A stretch of DNA of 64,000 bases from an uncultured beta proteobacterium (GCA_903869595.1 CAIPZV010000026.1:1-64000), one strand, 5' to 3'; positions 25,421 to 34,250 are shown, numbered from the stretch's first letter. The notes: generated by a model not told the origin, from the letters alone. A program made the numbers and translations.

Positions 25421-26041
25421 CTAGGGGATGTTGAGCGCTTGGAAAGTGACAGCACGGCTGCGCGCCTGGGCTGCGAACTTGAGACGCTGCGCGTGAACAA
25501 TGGCTTTAAGGTCGAACAGCGCGCGGTCAAATAACTCATTGATTATAACGAAGTCGAATTTTCCGGCCTGGGCGACCTCTATGGCGGCGTTTTTCATCCG
25601 CAACTCAATGGTTTGCGCGCTGTCTTCGCCGCGCCGCTCCAAGCGGGCGCGCAATTCCTCCCAGCTGGGCGGTAGGATAAAAATGCACACTGCATTGGCA
25701 AAGGCCTGCTTGATTTGGATGGCGCCTTGGAAGTCGATCTCCAAAATCACGTCTGCACCTTGTTCCATGCGCTCGGCAATCGCTTTTTTGGATGTGCCGT
25801 AGCGGTGCTGGTGCACATGCGCCCATTCCACAAAGGCATCGGCCTGCACCATGGCGTCAAACTCGGGCTCGGAGACAAAAAAGTACTCGCGTCCGTGTTT
25901 TTCCTGGCCGCGCGGCGCCCGCGTGGTGTGGGATACCGAGGGTTGCACATGGGAGTCCAGCTCCTGCAAGGCGCGCACTAGGCTGGACTTGCCCGCTCCG
26001 CTGGGGGCTGCTACAACAAACAAATTTCCCGGATATTCCAT
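25421..26041 (-). CDS. gmk: Guanylate kinase
   Basis: A 206-aa enzyme phosphorylating GMP to GDP. P-loop APSGAGKSS near residue 12, [18 protein letters not shown] near 40 and ILEIDFQGA near 100 are all present. The frame runs open far upstream, but ATG at 26041 gives the family N terminus. It is downstream of yicC by 29 bases and upstream of rpoZ by 17: a yicC-gmk-rpoZ operon. Confidence 0.95.
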   Translation of the reverse strand: MEYPGNLFVVAAPSGAGKSSLVRALQELDSHVQPSVSHTTRAPRGQEKHGREYFFVSEPEFDAMVQADAFVEWAHVHQHRYGTSKKAIAERMEQGADVILEIDFQGAIQIKQAFANAVCIFILPPSWEELRARLERRGEDSAQTIELRMKNAAIEVAQAGKFDFVIINELFDRALFDLKAIVHAQRLKFAAQARSRAVTFQALNIP

Positions 26042-26070
26042 GGCGGCGCTTGGCGAGGGTGAAGTGCCGA

Positions 26071-26988
26071 TTATTCTATGTTCTGCACCTGTTCGCGCAT
26101 TTGCTCGATCAGTACCTTCATGTCCACCGAAATACGGGTCAAGGGCAGGGCGGCTGACTTGGAGCCCATGGTGTTGGCCTCGCGGTGCAATTCCTGAATC
26201 AAAAAGTCCAGCCGCTTGCCGATTTCTCCGCCTTTGCGAATCAAGGACTCTAGCTCTTCTAGGTGCGCCTTGAGCCGTGTCAATTCTTCGGCCACGTCGA
26301 TGCGGATGGCAAAGGCCGTGGCTTCGGTCAGCGCCCGGTCCTGCGCGGCTTCCGGCGTCACCCCGCCAGTCGATAAAGCCATGGCTTCGCGCCATTTTTC
26401 GACAAAACGCAGCCTTTGCTGCTCCACCACCTGAGGCACCAGCGGTTCGGCCTGGATGGCCAATCCGCGCAATTGGTTGATATGGTTCAGCAGCATATGC
26501 GCCAGCCTTTCGCCCTCCCGGGCGCGGGCCCCTGTGAGCGAATCCAAGGCTTGGCGCGCCAGGCTGATGACTTCCCCGCTCCAATCCTGCGTGCCTTGCG
26601 ACTCATTGCCCGCCAGGCGTAGCACGTCGGCCACGCTCAGCTGTGCGGCTTGGGGCAGCGTCTCTAGCACCTGGGCCTGGGTATGCCGCAGTTTGTCCAG
26701 CAGGGCGGTCGAAGGCGCAGCTACGCCCACAGACTTTTCCATTTCAATGGCGGCGCGCACTTCCACTTTGCCGCGTTTGAGTTTGGCACTTAACAGCTCC
26801 CGCAATGCCGGTTCACTGGCGCGCAGCTCGTCGGGCAGGCGCAAACTCAGGTCCAGGAAGCGGCTGTTGACCGAACGGATTTCCATCCCCAAGCGCCCCG
26901 CTGGTGCAGCGGCGGTGTGCGCTGAAACGGCCCCGGCGACCGACTGACTTTGCACACTGGCGTAGCCGGTCATACTGTAAACTTGCAT
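26071..26988 (-). CDS. yicC: YicC family endoribonuclease-like protein
   Basis: A 305-aa protein with the YicC N-terminal domain (MTGYASVQ near residue 6, [18 protein letters not shown] near 45) and C-terminal DUF1732 ([25 protein letters not shown]). Recent work on YicC in other bacteria ascribes endoribonuclease activity. The ATG at 26988 is preferred because AAGGAA lies 8 bases upstream; an ATG five codons later is the alternative. It is divergent from the kinase gene. Confidence 0.9.
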   Translation of the reverse strand: MQVYSMTGYASVQSQSVAGAVSAHTAAAPAGRLGMEIRSVNSRFLDLSLRLPDELRASEPALRELLSAKLKRGKVEVRAAIEMEKSVGVAAPSTALLDKLRHTQAQVLETLPQAAQLSVADVLRLAGNESQGTQDWSGEVISLARQALDSLTGARAREGERLAHMLLNHINQLRGLAIQAEPLVPQVVEQQRLRFVEKWREAMALSTGGVTPEAAQDRALTEATAFAIRIDVAEELTRLKAHLEELESLIRKGGEIGKRLDFLIQELHREANTMGSKSAALPLTRISVDMKVLIEQMREQVQNIE

Positions 26989-27116
26989 TGAATAATTCCT
27001 TTTTTGGGGGTCATTGGAGGGCCCAAGAATAACCCGCTTCTCTGGAGGGAGAACCGTGTTTCGGTGCCGTGCTAGGTGCCGGGATCGGTTGGCGGGAGCG
27101 ATCCGATAAAAAAGCC

Positions 27117-28139
27117 ATGACACAGGATAGCGCCCGCATCGCCCCCGAACCCTTGCCCCCTGGCTCGATGGTCGAGGGCTATCGCATCGTCAACAAAATC
27201 GGCTCCGGCGGTTTTGGTGTGGTCTACCGAGCTATCAGCCCGACCGGTCAGGAAGTTGCAATTAAAGAGTATTTGCCTGGTGCACTGGCGCGACGTGATG
27301 GTCTCCAAGGTGTCGTTACCCTGGCGCCCGAGAAAAATTCCTTATACCGAATGGGAATGCGTTGCTTTTTGGAAGAAGGCCGTGCGCTTGCGCAGATTGA
27401 CCATCCCAGTGTAGTCACTGTGCTTAATTTCCTGCACGCCAATTCCACGGTTTATCTGGTCATGAATTACTTGGAAGGGGCTACCTTGCAGCAGTTCATC
27501 ATGACGGCAGTTAGCCTTAACAACCCCAAAGTATTTCGGGAGAGCACTATTCGGTCTTTGTTTGATGAGGTGCTGGGAGGTTTGCGTGTCGTGCACCAAC
27601 ATACGATGTTGCACTTGGATATCAAACCGGCCAATATATTTATCACTGAAGAAGACCGCGCGGTTTTGATTGATTTTGGTGCAGCGCGCAATGTTTTACA
27701 CAACGATGGCAAGTATCTGCAGCCCATGTTTACCCCCGGTTTTTCTGGTCCCGAGATGCGCCAAAGAGGTAGCGCCATCGGACCCTGGACCGATATTTTT
27801 GCCATTGGCGCCTGCATTTTTTCTTGTATGAAAGGGCATCCCCCGCCGGACGCAGCTGCGCAAGAGGGCATGCTGCGCTTAAAACATTATTTTGAGGAAC
27901 TTCGTTCGGTGTATTCCGCCGATCTCGTGGATTTGGTGGCGGCATGCATGTCGCCGACTCCGACCCGTCGTCCGCATTCGGTTTACGCATTGCAAAAAAT
28001 GCTTGCCCCGCATGAGTTCGTTAATGATGAGCCTGAGTTACTTGCCCCACCGGTGCCGCTTGCGGTGGCGATCCCAGGGGCGAAGACGGTCAATCCGTGG
28101 TCTGAGCGTATAAAAGCTTTCTCTAGACGCTTGGCTTGA
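27117..28139 (+). CDS. Hanks-type serine/threonine protein kinase
   Basis: A 340-aa soluble kinase. Gly loop GSGGFG is at 29-34, the catalytic-lysine motif VAIKEY has K50, the catalytic loop HLDIKPAN has D168 (an HLD variant of HRD), and DFG is at 186-188. There is no membrane segment or sensory domain after the kinase core (about 270 residues), only a short tail. It is followed after 14 bases by a PP2C phosphatase gene. The pair probably sets reversible Ser/Thr phosphorylation of unknown targets. A similar pair next to rph occurs, from memory, in other Comamonadaceae. Confidence 0.9.
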   Translation: MTQDSARIAPEPLPPGSMVEGYRIVNKIGSGGFGVVYRAISPTGQEVAIKEYLPGALARRDGLQGVVTLAPEKNSLYRMGMRCFLEEGRALAQIDHPSVVTVLNFLHANSTVYLVMNYLEGATLQQFIMTAVSLNNPKVFRESTIRSLFDEVLGGLRVVHQHTMLHLDIKPANIFITEEDRAVLIDFGAARNVLHNDGKYLQPMFTPGFSGPEMRQRGSAIGPWTDIFAIGACIFSCMKGHPPPDAAAQEGMLRLKHYFEELRSVYSADLVDLVAACMSPTPTRRPHSVYALQKMLAPHEFVNDEPELLAPPVPLAVAIPGAKTVNPWSERIKAFSRRLA

Positions 28140-28153
28140 GGAGTGCAATTCAT

Positions 28154-28900
28154 ATGAAATTTTCTGTATTCCTGACTAGCCAAATAGGCGGTCGCAAGCG
28201 TAATGAAGACCGTATGGGTTACACCTATTCCAAATCCTCCGCCATATTCTTGGTGGCCGATGGATTGGGCGGCCATCCGGATGGAGACGTCGCATCCCAG
28301 TTGGGTTTACAGGTGGTTATGTCCAAGTTTCGCAACTATGCCAATCCCAAAATTGTGCACGTACCGAATTTCCTGACCGAAGCTATGACCGATGTGCATG
28401 AAAGCTTGATGGCGTATGCCTTTAGCCATTCGATGGCTGACACGCCAAGCACCACGATGGTCGTGGTCATCGTGCAAGATGGATTGGCCTACCTGGGCCA
28501 CTGCGGTGATTCGCGGGGGTACTTGATCCGGCAGACCGAGGTAGTCAAACGCACCCAGGACCATTCGCTCTTGGTGCGAGATGGAGGCCTCAATGTCGCC
28601 AACAATCTGGAGGTGCAGAGCCGCCACACGCTCTTTAGTTGTCTGGGTGCATCCAATTTGCCTTTCATCGAAGTGGCAGAGCCCGTACCCTTGCGATTTG
28701 GCGATCGCATTTTCTTGTGCTCGGACGGCTTGTGGGGTTCGGTGGCGGAATCTGACATCGTGCAAACCATGCAAGACCCCCAAGTTTCATCGGCTACTAC
28801 AGGCCTAGTGAATCTCGCTTTGCACAACGGGGGGCCGCGCGGTGACAACGTGACTGCCCTGGCGGTGCGCTGGGAAGAGACCGATAATCCGGCCCGCTAG
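28154..28900 (+). CDS. PP2C-family Ser/Thr phosphatase
   Basis: A 248-aa metal-dependent phosphatase: RKRNEDRMG near residue 15, VADGLGGHPDGD near 34 (metal-binding Asp), GHCGDSRGYL near 116, SDGLWG near 195 and RGDNVTALAV near 233. It has the PPM motifs in order and no extra domain, and would reverse the action of the kinase encoded 14 bases upstream. Confidence 0.9.
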   Translation: MKFSVFLTSQIGGRKRNEDRMGYTYSKSSAIFLVADGLGGHPDGDVASQLGLQVVMSKFRNYANPKIVHVPNFLTEAMTDVHESLMAYAFSHSMADTPSTTMVVVIVQDGLAYLGHCGDSRGYLIRQTEVVKRTQDHSLLVRDGGLNVANNLEVQSRHTLFSCLGASNLPFIEVAEPVPLRFGDRIFLCSDGLWGSVAESDIVQTMQDPQVSSATTGLVNLALHNGGPRGDNVTALAVRWEETDNPAR

Positions 28901-28973
28901 CAGGCTTGGATCTTCCGGCCTGAGGCCGTGTGACAGGCTTGTTCTTTGCCTGCACCTCTTTTGAAAGTTTCCC

Positions 28974-29732
28974 ATGACTGAATTTGTCCGCAGTGGCGCC
29001 CGCGCCGCCAATGCATTACGTCCGGTACGTATTACCCGTGGCTATACGGTACATGCCGAAGGCTCGGTCTTGATCGAGTTTGGCGCCACCCGTGTGCTGT
29101 GTACTGCTTCGGTGGAGGAAAAAGTGCCGCCGCACAAGCGCGGCAGTGGCGAGGGCTGGGTTACCGCCGAATACGGAATGCTGCCGCGCGCCACCCATAC
29201 CCGCAGCGACCGCGAGGCGGCCAAGGGCAAGCAAAGCGGACGCACCCAAGAAATTCAGCGCCTGATTGGTCGCTCACTGCGCGCAGTGTTTGACCTGCGG
29301 CTTTTGGGCGAGCGAACTATTTCCTTGGATTGCGATGTGTTGCAGGCTGACGGTGGCACGCGTACCGCTGCGATTACCGGGGCCTTTGTCGCAGCACAAG
29401 ATGCAGTGGCAGGCTTGCTGGCCAGTGGCAAGATCAGCCAATCGCCGATTGTTGCGTCGGTGGCTGCGATTTCCGTGGGTATCGTGCAAGGTGTTCCGCT
29501 CCTGGATTTGGAGTACACCGAAGACTCAGCCTGCGATACCGATATGAATGTGGTCATGACCGGCGCCGGGCATTTTGTCGAAGTGCAGGGCACCGCAGAA
29601 GGCGCGCCGTTTTCCCGTGCCGAAATGGACGCCTTGCTGCACCTGGCGGAAAAAGGCATTGTGGAATTGATGGGCTTGCAAAAGCAGGCGCTGGCGCAAG
29701 CCTTAGCCGTAGCCCATGGCGCAAATGTCTAA
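28974..29732 (+). CDS. rph: Ribonuclease PH
   Basis: A 252-aa phosphorolytic exoribonuclease that trims tRNA 3' ends. [24 protein letters not shown] near residue 58, [12 protein letters not shown] near 90 and [21 protein letters not shown] near 117 are family signatures. It is complete at the C terminus, unlike the truncated form in E. coli K-12. It is upstream of rdgB and hemW. Confidence 0.96.
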   Translation: MTEFVRSGARAANALRPVRITRGYTVHAEGSVLIEFGATRVLCTASVEEKVPPHKRGSGEGWVTAEYGMLPRATHTRSDREAAKGKQSGRTQEIQRLIGRSLRAVFDLRLLGERTISLDCDVLQADGGTRTAAITGAFVAAQDAVAGLLASGKISQSPIVASVAAISVGIVQGVPLLDLEYTEDSACDTDMNVVMTGAGHFVEVQGTAEGAPFSRAEMDALLHLAEKGIVELMGLQKQALAQALAVAHGANV

Positions 29733-29853
29733 CGCCGATGTTGCCGCGCCCAGTAGCGGACTTTGCGACACTCCAACGCAGCTATTGGGACGCCTCAGGC
29801 CGAGCCAAGCGCGGTAGTGTGTTTTTTTGCAAGCCTACCCGATTGCCCACCTT

Positions 29854-30459
29854 ATGAAAATCGTTCTTGCATCGAATAACCAGGGCAAGCTGCGCGAACT
29901 GCAAGCCATGTTCGCGCCGCTTGATTGCACGCTGATTTGCCAACGCGATTTGGCTGTACCCGAATGCCCGGAGCCACACCGCACCTTTGTAGAAAATGCC
30001 TTGGCCAAGGCCCGTAACGCGGCGCAACATTCGGGCTTACCCGCCTTGGCGGATGATGCAGGTTTGTGCGTGGACGCCTTTGGCGGCCTGCCGGGTGTGG
30101 ACACCGCCTATTACGCCACCCAATTTGGCTACCCCAAAGGCGATGACAACAATGTCTTGGCCTTGTTGGAGCAAATGCAATCGATTACCAACCGCCGCGC
30201 TGCGTTGGTCAGCACATTGGTGGCGGTGCGCTCTCCGCAAGACCCCGAGCCTCTGATCGCCGTGGGCCGTGTGGTTGGGGAAATTACCCGCGCACCCATG
30301 GGCAGCAACGGTTTTGGTTTTGACCCGGTGATGTGGATCCCCCACTTCGGCCAAACTTTTGCGCAGCTTCCGGAGGCGGTGAAAAACGCCAACAGCCACC
30401 GTGGCCGGGCAGCAGCAGCCATGCTGCCGCTAATGCGTGCCAATTGGTTCGCGGCGTGA
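29854..30459 (+). CDS. rdgB: dITP/XTP pyrophosphatase RdgB (HAM1)
   Basis: A 201-aa housecleaning enzyme that hydrolyses dITP, XTP and ITP. The N-terminal MKIVLASNNQGKLRELQ and the DDAGLCVDAFGGLPGVDTAYY segment (about 65-85) are signatures. ATG at 29854 is preferred to upstream alternatives. Its stop codon overlaps the hemW start by 4 bases. Confidence 0.95.
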   Translation: MKIVLASNNQGKLRELQAMFAPLDCTLICQRDLAVPECPEPHRTFVENALAKARNAAQHSGLPALADDAGLCVDAFGGLPGVDTAYYATQFGYPKGDDNNVLALLEQMQSITNRRAALVSTLVAVRSPQDPEPLIAVGRVVGEITRAPMGSNGFGFDPVMWIPHFGQTFAQLPEAVKNANSHRGRAAAAMLPLMRANWFAA

Positions 30460-31703
30460 TTCCGATAGTGTCCAGCGCGACTGCTGGTGAGGCGGATCCG
30501 GTGGGCGAGCAAGCCTACGACGCCGTGCACCTGATGCGTCCGGGCGTGCTGCATTTGACCAGTCTGCCGCCGCTGTCGCTGTATGTGCACCTGCCCTGGT
30601 GTATTCAAAAATGCCCGTATTGCGACTTCAATTCGCATGCCGCGCCGCAAGGTGCTTTGCCCGAAGAAAACTATATCGATGCCCTGGTGCGCGATCTGGA
30701 AGCCGCTTTGCCTTTGGTGTGGGGCCGTCCCGTCCATTCGATATTCATTGGCGGGGGGACACCCAGTTTGTTCACGCCGCAGAGCATCGACCGGCTGCTA
30801 GGCGCAATCCGCGCCCGCCTGCGCCTGGTGCCCGATTGCGAAATCACCTTGGAGGCCAATCCGGGTACGTTTGAGAAAGACCGTTTCCGCGCGTTTGCAC
30901 AGGCAGGCGTTACGCGTTTGTCGATCGGCGTGCAAAGCTTTGACGACCAGCACTTAAAGACGCTGGGTCGGGTGCACGACGGCGCGCAGGCATGTGCAGC
31001 ACTCGAAGAAGCGGCCCGCAGCTTTAGCACCTTCAACCTCGACCTGATGTACGCCTTGCCCGGTCAAAGCCTTGCGCAACTCGACCAGGACTTGGACCAG
31101 GCGCTGGCCTTTAGTCCCCCGCATATTTCCATCTACCACCTGACGCTGGAGCCCAATACCTATTTCGCCAAGTTCCCGCCAACGTTGCCTTCTGAGGATA
31201 TGGCCTATGCCATGCTCGACCGCATTACCGAGCGCCTGGGCCTGGCGGGCATGGACCGCTACGAAGTCTCGGCCTATGCGCGCGCGGGCATGCGCTGTGG
31301 GCACAACCTCAATTACTGGCAGTTCGGCGACTACCTAGGCCTGGGAGCAGGCGCGCACAGCAAAATCAGCTTTGCCCATCGCGTGGTACGCCAGACACGT
31401 TTTCGCGAGCCGCGCCTGTACATAGAGCGGGCGCTGGCCGGACGTCCCCTGGCCAGCAGCGAAGAAGTGCGCCGCGCCGACCTGCCTTTTGAGTTCATGC
31501 TCAATGCCCTGCGCCTGCGCCAAGGCTTTGCCTTACAGGACTTTGCCGACCGGACCGGCATGCCGCTCAGTGCGGTACGCGCCACCTTGGATGAGGCGCA
31601 GCGCAAAGGGCTCATCGAGCAGGACACCACCTGGGTGCGCCCTACGGTACGTGGCTTTGATTTCCTGAGTGATTTGCAGTCCCTGTTCCTGAGTGGGGAC
31701 TAA
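30456..31703 (+). CDS. hemW: HemW-type radical SAM protein
   Basis: A 415-aa radical-SAM protein with WCIQKCPYCDFNSH (the CX3CX2C cluster site), GGGTPS and the C-terminal HemN domain. HemW is a heme chaperone, not an active coproporphyrinogen oxidase. The GTG at 30456 overlaps the rdgB stop (GTGA) and is taken as start; ATG at 30534 (MRPGVLHLTS) is a reasonable alternative that removes 26 poorly conserved residues. A strong terminator follows. Confidence 0.9.
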   Translation: MIPIVSSATAGEADPVGEQAYDAVHLMRPGVLHLTSLPPLSLYVHLPWCIQKCPYCDFNSHAAPQGALPEENYIDALVRDLEAALPLVWGRPVHSIFIGGGTPSLFTPQSIDRLLGAIRARLRLVPDCEITLEANPGTFEKDRFRAFAQAGVTRLSIGVQSFDDQHLKTLGRVHDGAQACAALEEAARSFSTFNLDLMYALPGQSLAQLDQDLDQALAFSPPHISIYHLTLEPNTYFAKFPPTLPSEDMAYAMLDRITERLGLAGMDRYEVSAYARAGMRCGHNLNYWQFGDYLGLGAGAHSKISFAHRVVRQTRFREPRLYIERALAGRPLASSEEVRRADLPFEFMLNALRLRQGFALQDFADRTGMPLSAVRATLDEAQRKGLIEQDTTWVRPTVRGFDFLSDLQSLFLSGD

Positions 31704-31713
31704 GCGCAAGATG

Positions 31714-31759
31714 CTGCCGGGGCAAGGGGCATATCCGGCCCCGGCAGATCTCATTTTTT
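31714..31759 (+). terminator. Rho-independent terminator of the rph-rdgB-hemW unit
   Basis: CTGCCGGGGC (31714-31723) pairs with GCCCCGGCAG (31738-31747) and six T residues follow at 31754-31759. Confidence 0.8.
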
Positions 31760-32054
31760 ATGCGTACCTGTGTGGTACTTCAACGAAGTCGCCCCTTGGG
31801 GCTGGGCCGCTTTGGCATGCGTAAATGCCGCTTGCGGTATGTTAGGAGTCTAACGTAAATTTCGCAAATAAATAGCTTTATTTGTTTATATTGTTAAAAA
31901 AGATGTTTAATTGCGACTTTATTTCATCGGTTTGCGCAGAGGGGGGCTTCCCTCGTGGTTCTGCCTTGGGCACATTAACTTCCGACAAGCTGCACATCAC
32001 CCTCCTGGGTACGCAACCATGCGCGCTTCGCCTGGCCCATTAGAATGCGGGCTC
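31760..32054. other. Intergenic region before tRNA-Ile, with an AT-rich patch
   Basis: No gene seen. From about 31850 to 31930 the sequence is very AT-rich and includes a perfect inverted repeat, CAAATAAA (31865-31872) and TTTATTTG (31877-31884). It probably carries the tRNA promoter, but no clear -35/-10 pair could be fixed close to the tRNA. Confidence 0.5.
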
Positions 32055-32341
32055 GGGCCTATAGCTCAGTTGGTTAGAGCAGAGGACTCATATTTTTCAA
32101 ATGTGCCTTACGTCTGGAAACTGCGTAAGGGATGGTGTCAAAGTCGGCGAACGCTACGTGCAGCAATGCATAGGCCAACGCCGAGCCAAGCTTGGTGAGC
32201 AATCACTTTGAAGGTGTAGAGACTTGACGGCACCCGCCTAAGTGCAGCAATGCATACGGTGAAGGCAAAGTCCAGGGAGTTGCGAAAGCAACACAAACCG
32301 GAATCCTTTGGTCCCAGGTTCAAGTCCTGGTGGGCCCACCA
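32055..32341 (+). tRNA. ileX: tRNA-Ile(CAU), interrupted by a group I intron
   Basis: Exon 1 is 32055-32091 and exon 2 is 32302-32341; joined, they give a 77-nt tRNA with a GGGCCUA/UGGGCCC acceptor, T loop UUCAAGU and encoded CCA. Anticodon stem GAGGA/UCCUU holds the loop CU-CAU-AA, so the anticodon is CAU. The wobble C would be converted to lysidine by TilS to read AUA. It is identified as Ile rather than Met from the acceptor and variable-region sequence, the same tRNA that is interrupted in Azoarcus. Splicing is required to make it functional. Confidence 0.93.
32092..32301 (+). ncRNA. Group I self-splicing intron (Azoarcus-like, IC3 type)
   Basis: A 210-nt intron lies between U36 and A37 of the anticodon loop. 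P1: exon CAU pairs with internal guide GUG (32103-32105) giving the U-G pair at the splice site, extended by AUUU (32092-32095) with AAAU (32099-32102). P2: CCUUACG (32106-32112) with CGUAAGG (32124-32130), capped by a GAAA tetraloop (32117-32120). P9: GUUGC/GCAAC with GAAA (32079-ish equivalent at 32279-32292). The conserved core (AAGGUGUAGAGACU near 32211, AAGUCCAGGGAG near 32268) and the terminal G (32301) match the Azoarcus tRNA-Ile ribozyme as I recall it. No homing endonuclease is encoded. Confidence 0.95.
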
Positions 32342-32442
32342 AATCGTTCGGGATAGTACGCGGCAAGGTGTGTGCGCCTTGCGGGAGCGCTGCTGTAGCC
32401 AAGCGCGCGCGGGCAGACGCCCTGCGCGCTGGCTTGGGGATC

Positions 32443-32739
32443 TTAGACCACGCTTTGCAGTTTCATAGCGACGCTCATATCGCCTTCGACCTTGATTTTG
32501 CCGCTCATAAAAGCGCTTACGCCATTGAGTTCGCCGTCGAGCATGGCTTGCAGGTTTTCCATGCTGATGCCGATCGTGCAGTCGGTTTCACGATCTTCAT
32601 TGGAAATGGTGTTGGGTACCACGCTCCCGTCAATCACGATGATGCCGTCGGCGCCGCAATCGAATTTCAGGCTGGCGCCCAAACCACTGTCTTCGCCCAT
32701 TTTTTGACGCATGGCTTCGGTGATGGATTGCAGGCTCAT
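32443..32739 (-). CDS. SCP2 sterol-binding domain protein
   Basis: A 98-aa protein that is a single SCP2 domain (SLKFDCGADGIIVIDG, CTIGISMENLQAMLDGELNGVSAFMSGKIKVEGDMSVAMKL). ATG at 32739 follows AAGGAA. SCP2 domains bind acyl chains or lipids in a hydrophobic tunnel; a stand-alone bacterial form suggests lipid or acyl-CoA carriage. It lies between two tRNA genes with no functional partner nearby. Confidence 0.88.
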   Translation of the reverse strand: MSLQSITEAMRQKMGEDSGLGASLKFDCGADGIIVIDGSVVPNTISNEDRETDCTIGISMENLQAMLDGELNGVSAFMSGKIKVEGDMSVAMKLQSVV

Positions 32740-32938
32740 AGTAGGTTCCTTCCGGTGTGTTGATGATGACGGATTCATTCTAGTTTGGCAAACAAGCCCA
32801 GATTTTGACAACAGTTGCATTGGCTTCACAGCGCGCTGCGGGCGCGTTGTCATGAAGTGTGCAGCAGTGTCGGGTCTCCTTGGGCATGGCATGCTCAGCG
32901 ACAGGAAACACGGGGCCTATGCTAGAATTCGTGGCTTT

Positions 32939-33015
32939 GCGGCTGTAGCTCAGTTGGATAGAGTACTTGGCTACGAACCAAGGGGTCGTGGGTTCAATTC
33001 CTGCCAGCCGCACCA
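32939..33015 (+). tRNA. tRNA-Arg(ACG)
   Basis: A 77-nt tRNA with GCGGCUG/CAGCCGC acceptor stem, anticodon stem CUUGG/CCAAG with loop CU-ACG-AA, and encoded CCA at 33013-33015. The ACG anticodon (edited to ICG by TadA) reads CGU/CGC/CGA. An intact terminator follows. Confidence 0.95.
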
Positions 33016-33020
33016 ATTAG

Positions 33021-33055
33021 AAAGCCCCGAAACAGCGATGTTTCGGGGCTTTTTT
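33021..33055 (+). terminator. Terminator of tRNA-Arg
   Basis: A strong hairpin, AAAGCCCCGAAAC with GTTTCGGGGCTTT, is followed by a T run ending at 33055, 5 bases after the tRNA CCA end. Confidence 0.9.
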
Positions 33056-33227
33056 CTTGCCGGGCGACGGATATGGTCGTTATCGAGTAAGGATAGCCGT
33101 TTACACGTGTCGCAAATAGGACAAAATGCGCCCTGGTTCAATTCAAAACGGGATTGCCGGTGTTGAAGTTTACGTCCACGATAAACAGCGATAGCCCAGC
33201 CGAGCGCCCCCCGGGGCGGGTGCGGCC

Positions 33228-34250
33228 ATGAACCGTCAGGCGACGGCCCTTTCGGCGCCGCCACGGCCCTACCGCTTTGTTTTTTTAACCCTGCCTAATT
33301 ACTCTCTTATTGCCCTATCCAGCGCCGTAGAGGCCTTACGGATGGCCAACCGCGTGGCCGGACAAGAGGTCTACCAGTGGACACTGGCCAGCGTTGGTGG
33401 GCATCCAGTGCCGGCTAGCAATGGCTTGGCGCTAGCGCCCACGGTGGCATTGGCGGATATAGGCAATGCGCATATCGTGTTTGTGTGCGGCGGCGTGGAT
33501 ATTGAAGCGGCTTGCACTGCCGACGTGACTTCTGCGCTGCGGCGCTTGGCGCAGCGCCAGATGGCATTGGGTGCGCTGTGTACCGGTGGCTATGTGCTGG
33601 CCAAGGCTGGATTGCTCGACGGCTACAAAGCGGTGGTGCATTGGGAGAATATGACGGCCTTGGAAGAACGCTTTCCTAAAGTTGTTTTCTCCAGGCAGCT
33701 ATTTGCCATCGACCGCGACCGCTACACCTGCACCGGCGGTATCGCACCGCTGGATTTGATGCTCCATATTATTCAGTCGCATCTGGGCCGCGAAGTCGCG
33801 CCCATGATCTCGGATCAGTTCATTTTGGACCGCATCCGCAACGACCAGGACCGCCAGCATGTGCCGCTGATGGCCCGTGTTGGCCTGTTTCATGAAAACC
33901 TGATCGAAGCGGCCGCCCTGATGGAGGCTAATTTGGAGGAGCCGCTGTCGCTGGACGAAATTGCCTCGCTGGTGGGTGTGTCGCGGCGCCAGATCGAGCG
34001 CTTGTTCAAGCGTTATGTGGGTGAAGTACCGACCAAGTACTACCTGGACATGCGCCTGCGCCGGGCGCGCAGCCTGCTGTTACAGACCTCCATGTCGGTG
34101 ATGGAGATCGCGCTGGCCTGCGGCTTCCAGTCGCCGCCCCATTTTTCCAAGTGCTACCGCGACTTGTTCGGCCACACACCCAGCGCCGAGCGGCGCAATA
34201 GCCGCTTGGCCCTGCTGGTACCGGACAAGGCGCCAAGCCCAGTGCCTTGA
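33228..34250 (+). CDS. GlxA/GbdR-type AraC-family regulator
   Basis: A 340-aa activator-type protein. Residues about 15-190 form a DJ-1/PfpI-like amidotransferase-fold sensor domain (ALCTGGYVLAKAGLLDG), and residues about 225-325 two AraC helix-turn-helix motifs (LDEIASLVGVSRRQIERLFKRYVG and ALACGFQSPPHFSKCYRDLFG). The N-terminal LPNYSLIALSSAVEALRMANRVAG resembles GbdR, the glycine betaine/dimethylglycine-responsive regulator of choline catabolism. It stands 173 bases upstream of the corrinoid gene block, which also contains betA. Control of that block by betaine is therefore an inference. Confidence 0.83.
   Translation: MNRQATALSAPPRPYRFVFLTLPNYSLIALSSAVEALRMANRVAGQEVYQWTLASVGGHPVPASNGLALAPTVALADIGNAHIVFVCGGVDIEAACTADVTSALRRLAQRQMALGALCTGGYVLAKAGLLDGYKAVVHWENMTALEERFPKVVFSRQLFAIDRDRYTCTGGIAPLDLMLHIIQSHLGREVAPMISDQFILDRIRNDQDRQHVPLMARVGLFHENLIEAAALMEANLEEPLSLDEIASLVGVSRRQIERLFKRYVGEVPTKYYLDMRLRRARSLLLQTSMSVMEIALACGFQSPPHFSKCYRDLFGHTPSAERRNSRLALLVPDKAPSPVP

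Noticed and set aside
26041..26584. Upstream extension of gmk by 181 codons
   Set aside because: It runs through yicC in another frame and has no resemblance to any family; guanylate kinase begins at 26041.
32055..32341. tRNA-Ile as a pseudogene broken by a random insertion
   Set aside because: Both halves are flawless, the insert sits exactly at the known group I intron site, and it carries P1, P2, P9 and the conserved core.
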